Part shown: one piece after another, positions 60,608 through 64,000 of the stretch
How positions within the stretch are numbered: the stretch's first letter is position 1
How the letters are laid out: every line of letters starts with the position of its first letter
Source: Solibacillus faecavium
GTDB lineage: Bacteria > Bacillota > Bacilli > Bacillales_A > Planococcaceae
Direction: 5' to 3'
Length of the DNA: 64,000 bases
NCBI RefSeq assembly: GCF_014836905.1
Contig: NZ_JACSPZ010000003.1
Span: 1-64,000, forward strand
Program-made: the position numbers and the translations under genes
Notes under the pieces: model-generated
Told to the model about the DNA's origin: nothing
The model's input: the letters and a program-made list of their open reading frames with translations, nothing else
Database searches by the model: none

Positions 60608-61590
60608 TGGCGATCAAACTGTTCATTAAGGAGCATCTTTCCTATATTATTTTTCAAATTGTGCTGACGTTATTTTTACTATCTTTATTTTGGCTGGATG
60701 GCTTTCGTAATATCAACACCGCCATTTATGCAATTGCTATTAGCACTCTTCTTATTTTTTCTTTTCTAGTTGTGAGGTACATGCTAAGACGCCGATATTT
60801 AGCAAAGATTTCGGTGCTTCCAATTACTATGGAAGATGCGCTTCAAAAAAATGCAAAGACTACCGAATATGCAGTAACAGAACAGTATTTACATGAGCTT
60901 TACCGCCTGTATCAGCATGAAGTACAGGCATTGTATGCGACCCAATCGCGGCAGTATAAATTTATGAATCAATGGGTCCATCAGATGAAAACGCCCGTAT
61001 CAGTTTTAGAACTGTTGCTGCAGCAGGATGAGGAGCTTGATAAAAGAAGTGTCCAAGAGGAAGTGGAGCGTTTAAAGCGAGGCCTTGAAATGGTGCTCAT
61101 GCATGCACGATTAGAAAATTTTGCGGACGATATGCAAATCATGAAAGTACCGCTTAAATCCGTTATTATGAATACCATTAACGAGAATAAGCGCTTATTT
61201 ATTACGAACCGTGTTTTTCCGGAAGTGAATATTGACGAGGATATAGTTGTAATGAGTGATGAAAAATGGCTGCGCTTTTTAATTGAACAATTTATTACGA
61301 ACGCGGTGAAATATACATTTGAACCAAATAAGAAAATCTATATTACTGTTGTGCAGAAGGAAAGCCAGGTGCAATTATGCATACGTGATGAAGGAATTGG
61401 TATACCGAAAGCTGATTTATCCCGAATTACGAAAGCCTTTTATACAGGAGAAAATGGTCGTAAAACAGGTGAATCTACTGGTATGGGGCTTTATATTGCA
61501 AAGGAAATATGCGATAAGCTCGGGCATCAGCTCGTGATTACTTCTGAAACAGGTCAAGGTACACAGGTAGAAGTGATTTTTCAATCATAG
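60607..61590 (+). CDS. BceS-type intramembrane-sensing histidine kinase
   Basis: A 327-residue kinase with two N-terminal helices (about 12-30 and 37-58) and almost no outer loop, so it cannot sense ligand by itself. The phospho-acceptor is His125 in WVHQMKTPVSVLELLL, the characteristic BceS form. HATPase motifs IRDEGIGIPKADL and STGMGLYIAKEI follow. In known systems the signal comes from the BceB permease. Here the BceA/BceB genes lie downstream after one extra ORF. Confidence 0.92.
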   Translation: MAIKLFIKEHLSYIIFQIVLTLFLLSLFWLDGFRNINTAIYAIAISTLLIFSFLVVRYMLRRRYLAKISVLPITMEDALQKNAKTTEYAVTEQYLHELYRLYQHEVQALYATQSRQYKFMNQWVHQMKTPVSVLELLLQQDEELDKRSVQEEVERLKRGLEMVLMHARLENFADDMQIMKVPLKSVIMNTINENKRLFITNRVFPEVNIDEDIVVMSDEKWLRFLIEQFITNAVKYTFEPNKKIYITVVQKESQVQLCIRDEGIGIPKADLSRITKAFYTGENGRKTGESTGMGLYIAKEICDKLGHQLVITSETGQGTQVEVIFQS

Positions 61591-61600
61591 GGGGCGTACG

Positions 61601-62023
61601 ATGATACACATTGGAGACTGGAAATTAGCGGTAGATGTAGAAAAAACAAAAATGGCATTTGAATTTAATAGCTACCGTTGTATGAGTGAGGAATGCCACA
61701 ATTTTGTAGAAGCGTGTGAAAAACATTTAGAACATAAAGTACTTGATTTTGCTAGGGAGCTAGGCATAGATCTTTCAAAGCCAAGCCACCTTGAAAGTCA
61801 TCAAGTAAACGACAATACAGCCATTATGTATTCGGGAAAATACCATATTATCGGCGAAATTGTAGAGGGTGAAGTCGATGGATGGGATATCATACTTGGA
61901 GAACACTGTTTTTCGCTAACTGATGAAATGGATCAGGTTCCTATAGTGATGGATGGTCCTATTATCGAAATTAGCTTTGAAGTTGTCCTGCCTTGGGTGA
62001 TCGAAAGTAATATACTCGTTTAA
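61601..62023 (+). CDS. Unknown soluble protein inside the Bce-type operon
   Basis: A 140-residue soluble protein with no signal peptide or membrane helix, starting MIHIGDWKLAVDVEKTKMAF. Cys27, Cys32 and Cys39 with His33 and His42 lie close together (YRCMSEECHNFVEACEKH), so metal binding is possible. The C-terminal half is beta-rich and acidic. I do not recognise the family. It sits 10 bases after the kinase and 11 before the ATPase gene, with RBS agggggcg, so it is an operon member. Standard Bce modules lack it. Confidence 0.8.
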   Translation: MIHIGDWKLAVDVEKTKMAFEFNSYRCMSEECHNFVEACEKHLEHKVLDFARELGIDLSKPSHLESHQVNDNTAIMYSGKYHIIGEIVEGEVDGWDIILGEHCFSLTDEMDQVPIVMDGPIIEISFEVVLPWVIESNILV

Positions 62024-62034
62024 AAGGAGTTACT

Positions 62035-62808
62035 ATGCCAATTTTACAAATACAGGAAGCAACGAAAGTGTATGAGGGAAAAGTGACGAAGCGTGCACTA
62101 AACCAACTTAGTTTTGAGGTGGAAAAGGGTGAGTTTATAGCAATTATGGGTCCGTCGGGCAGTGGTAAAACAACATTGTTAAATATGGTTTCCATGATTG
62201 ATACACTTACTTCCGGAGAGATTATATTCAATGGAATGAAACCGCAAAAGCTTAATAGTGAGGAGCTCGCATTTTTCCGTCGACGTCAGCTAGGATTTAT
62301 ATTTCAAGATTTCAATTTGCTTCCGACTTTAACGGTAGAAGAAAACATTATATTGCCGTTAACGCTTGATGAACAGCCGATAGCCGTTATGGAAGAGCGT
62401 CTTCATTATTTAAGTGAACTGCTCGAATTGACTTCTATTTTAGAAAAGCGTCCAAATGAAATTTCCGGTGGACAAGCACAACGTACGGCGATTGCTCGGG
62501 CATTAATTCATAGACCGATGCTTGTTTTAGCGGATGAACCGACAGGGAATTTAGACTCGAATGCGTCACGAGAAGTTTTGGAGCTGTTGGGAAAAATGAA
62601 TCAAGAAAATAACACTACTATTTTAATGGTGACACATGATCCAATCGCAGCAAGCTATTGTGACCGTGTTATTTTTATTAAAGATGGTGAGTTCTTCAAT
62701 GAAATCTATAAAGATGACCGACGCCAAACTTTTTTCCAACGAATTTTAAATGTATTAAGTTTATTAGGGGGACATGTCGGTGACTTTTCTTCAATTCGCC
62801 TACCGTAA
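62035..62808 (+). CDS. BceA-type ABC transporter ATP-binding protein
   Basis: A 257-residue ATPase: Walker A GPSGSGKTT (about 38), Q-loop FIFQDFNLLPTLTV, signature ISGGQAQRTAIARAL, Walker B LVLADEPTGNLDS. These match the peptide-resistance exporters BceA/VraD (MacB-like). The C-terminal extension (FFQRILNVLSLLGGHVGDF) is typical. It powers the permease that frees lipid II-cycle intermediates from bacitracin-like peptides. It overlaps the permease gene by 29 bases. Confidence 0.93.
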   Translation: MPILQIQEATKVYEGKVTKRALNQLSFEVEKGEFIAIMGPSGSGKTTLLNMVSMIDTLTSGEIIFNGMKPQKLNSEELAFFRRRQLGFIFQDFNLLPTLTVEENIILPLTLDEQPIAVMEERLHYLSELLELTSILEKRPNEISGGQAQRTAIARALIHRPMLVLADEPTGNLDSNASREVLELLGKMNQENNTTILMVTHDPIAASYCDRVIFIKDGEFFNEIYKDDRRQTFFQRILNVLSLLGGHVGDFSSIRLP

Positions 62809-64000
62809 CGTTTTCCGGAATTTTCGAAACTACGCTGCTTTTTTTATGGCCAGCTTTTTCAGTGTTTTTGTTTTTTTTATCTATTCCATGTTGATGTTTC
62901 ATCCTGAAATAGAAAGTGGGTTTTTAGGAGAAGTATCAATTGCAGGGATGGTTATTGCTGAAATTATACTTGTTCTCTTTTCATGGTTTTTTATTTTTTA
63001 TTCGATGCGGGCCTTTTTAGAGGCGCGTTCGAAGGAATTTGCGATATTGCTTCAACTTGGCATGGATCGCAATCAACTCGGAAAACTAATTATCATTGAA
63101 ACGATGACAATTGGTATATTCTCCTGCATTTCAGGAATTGTTTTTGGTTATGCATTTTCTAAGTTTTTCTTTATGATTGTGCGTGAAATTTTAAACTTAA
63201 CTGCGTTGCCGCTCTATTTATCATGGGAGCCGTTTGTACTTACGTTATTTGTTTACTTGAGTGCTTTTATTGTAATTTCAACAATCAGTATTATGTTTAC
63301 TCCTGACATTAAAATTAGGAATTTAATTCGAGGGCCAAAATTTGTTGATGTTGTAACGAACTATTCAAAACGCAATGCGATTTTAGGAATTGTACTTATT
63401 TTATGTGGCTACAGTTTAGCGCTTATTACAACGAAATCATCCATTTTTACGTATACACTACTTATCCCGATCTTTGTAACTTTCGGGACGTATTATTTCT
63501 TTACAGATACAACGCTTTTTATTATAGATCGTTTGAAGAATCGAAAGCTGTTTTATTGGAAGCGGGCACGCATGTTGGCGATAGCCGAGCAAGTGCATAT
63601 TTTACGTGTTAATTCTCGGATGTTCTTCATCGTTACCCTTGTTTCCACACTAGCCTTTTTAACAGTAGGCGTATTGTCTGCAATGTCGTCCTATACTTCC
63701 CAATACGATAAGCTCAACCCGATTGGCCTTATTTATAAAGGAGTAACCGATAATCCATATGAAACTGAGCATATTCTCTCTATTATAGATGAGTTGGAAG
63801 ATAGCGGAATAAGTTATCATATGACGCGTTTTACTGTAGTACGTCAAACATCCACTTATACTTCGAATCCGGTAGAGGTGTTTCGGGAAACCGATATTAA
63901 CCATTTACTGTTTTCCTATAAATATCCGCTTGTTAGTTTAACGAGTGGGGAAGCAATGTTCATCCCGTACTCGGAAGATTCGATTGAAACATTGGAGGAG
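62780..64000 (+). CDS. BceB-type ABC permease, truncated by window end
   Basis: Open from GTG 62780 to the window end (407 codons of about 650 expected). It starts MTFLQFAYRNVFRNFRNYAA, the family opening, with a first helix then FtsX-type helices and FLEARSKEFAILLQLGM. Further segments include RMLAIAEQVHILRVNSRM, and the large outer sensor domain begins near 63690. The start is GTG 62780 for spacing to aggggg; ATG 62774 is an alternative. It should act as both exporter and flux sensor for the kinase. Confidence 0.9.
   Translation, partial: MTFLQFAYRNVFRNFRNYAAFFMASFFSVFVFFIYSMLMFHPEIESGFLGEVSIAGMVIAEIILVLFSWFFIFYSMRAFLEARSKEFAILLQLGMDRNQLGKLIIIETMTIGIFSCISGIVFGYAFSKFFFMIVREILNLTALPLYLSWEPFVLTLFVYLSAFIVISTISIMFTPDIKIRNLIRGPKFVDVVTNYSKRNAILGIVLILCGYSLALITTKSSIFTYTLLIPIFVTFGTYYFFTDTTLFIIDRLKNRKLFYWKRARMLAIAEQVHILRVNSRMFFIVTLVSTLAFLTVGVLSAMSSYTSQYDKLNPIGLIYKGVTDNPYETEHILSIIDELEDSGISYHMTRFTVVRQTSTYTSNPVEVFRETDINHLLFSYKYPLVSLTSGEAMFIPYSEDSIETLEE

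Overview
The window is a low-GC chromosomal segment of a spore-forming Bacillales bacterium. Gene content points to this: spo0M, a YjcZ-family sporulation peptide, hpr/scoC, prsA, ecsAB, a T-box leader and tRNAs of Bacillus type. Gene order follows the Bacillus subtilis yhc-yhd-yhe-yha-hem-yhg-yhf region with pieces missing or inserted. Protein divergence and the repeat family suggest Planococcaceae (Solibacillus/Lysinibacillus-like); that placement is inference from memory, not a database result.

Layout. 1-434: end of a tRNA cluster (Gln, Gly, Cys, Leu) and its terminator. 600-9600: mixed single genes and short operons: an HTH/DUF2178 pair, nagB, an EamA exporter, an LD-carboxypeptidase, a DIP1984-like/B3-B4 pair, queG-trmL, spo0M, a CatE-like dioxygenase and small ORFs. 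9600-16600: acyl-CoA ligase, aldo/keto reductase, the first copy of a structured repeat, an RluA-type pseudouridine synthase, a thioredoxin-BdbC thiol-oxidation pair and yhcX. 16650-20340: an ECF sigma/DUF4179 pair followed by the yhcYZ two-component system. 20395-28900: CNNM protein, yheE, yheBA, hemZ, DUF3006, a HAD phosphatase and an SH3-polysaccharide deacetylase. 29100-38000: serA under a serine-type T-box, an FAD dehydrogenase, an enoyl-CoA hydratase with a FadR-like box, yhaM, an MFS carrier and serC. 38200-45400: an FNT channel, prsA, hpr, yhaH, hit and ecsAB. 45400-47200: two further repeat copies in opposite orientation and a split chromate transporter pair. 47200-51600: hmoB and hemE-hemH-hemY. 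51750-55290: a four-gene operon with 4-bp overlaps (beta-propeller lipoprotein, response regulator, histidine kinase, YtkA-like lipoprotein). 55300-59700: yhgD-yhgE, yhfH and lplJ. 59900-64000: a BceRS-AB-type antimicrobial-peptide sensing and detoxification module with an extra unknown gene inside it, cut by the window end.

Working together: haem is made (hemZ, hemE, hemH, hemY) and degraded (hmoB) from one neighbourhood. Serine synthesis is split between serA and serC, and only serA has a T-box. Envelope sensing is a strong theme, with three two-component systems and one ECF sigma pair.

The least explained material is (i) the three-copy structured repeat, whose core keeps its folding while one hairpin is swapped; (ii) two single-copy inverted-repeat elements at 4161-4300 and 21989-22059; (iii) the lipoprotein-flanked two-component operon; and (iv) the unknown gene inside the Bce-type module. 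No CRISPR array, prophage or transposase was seen.
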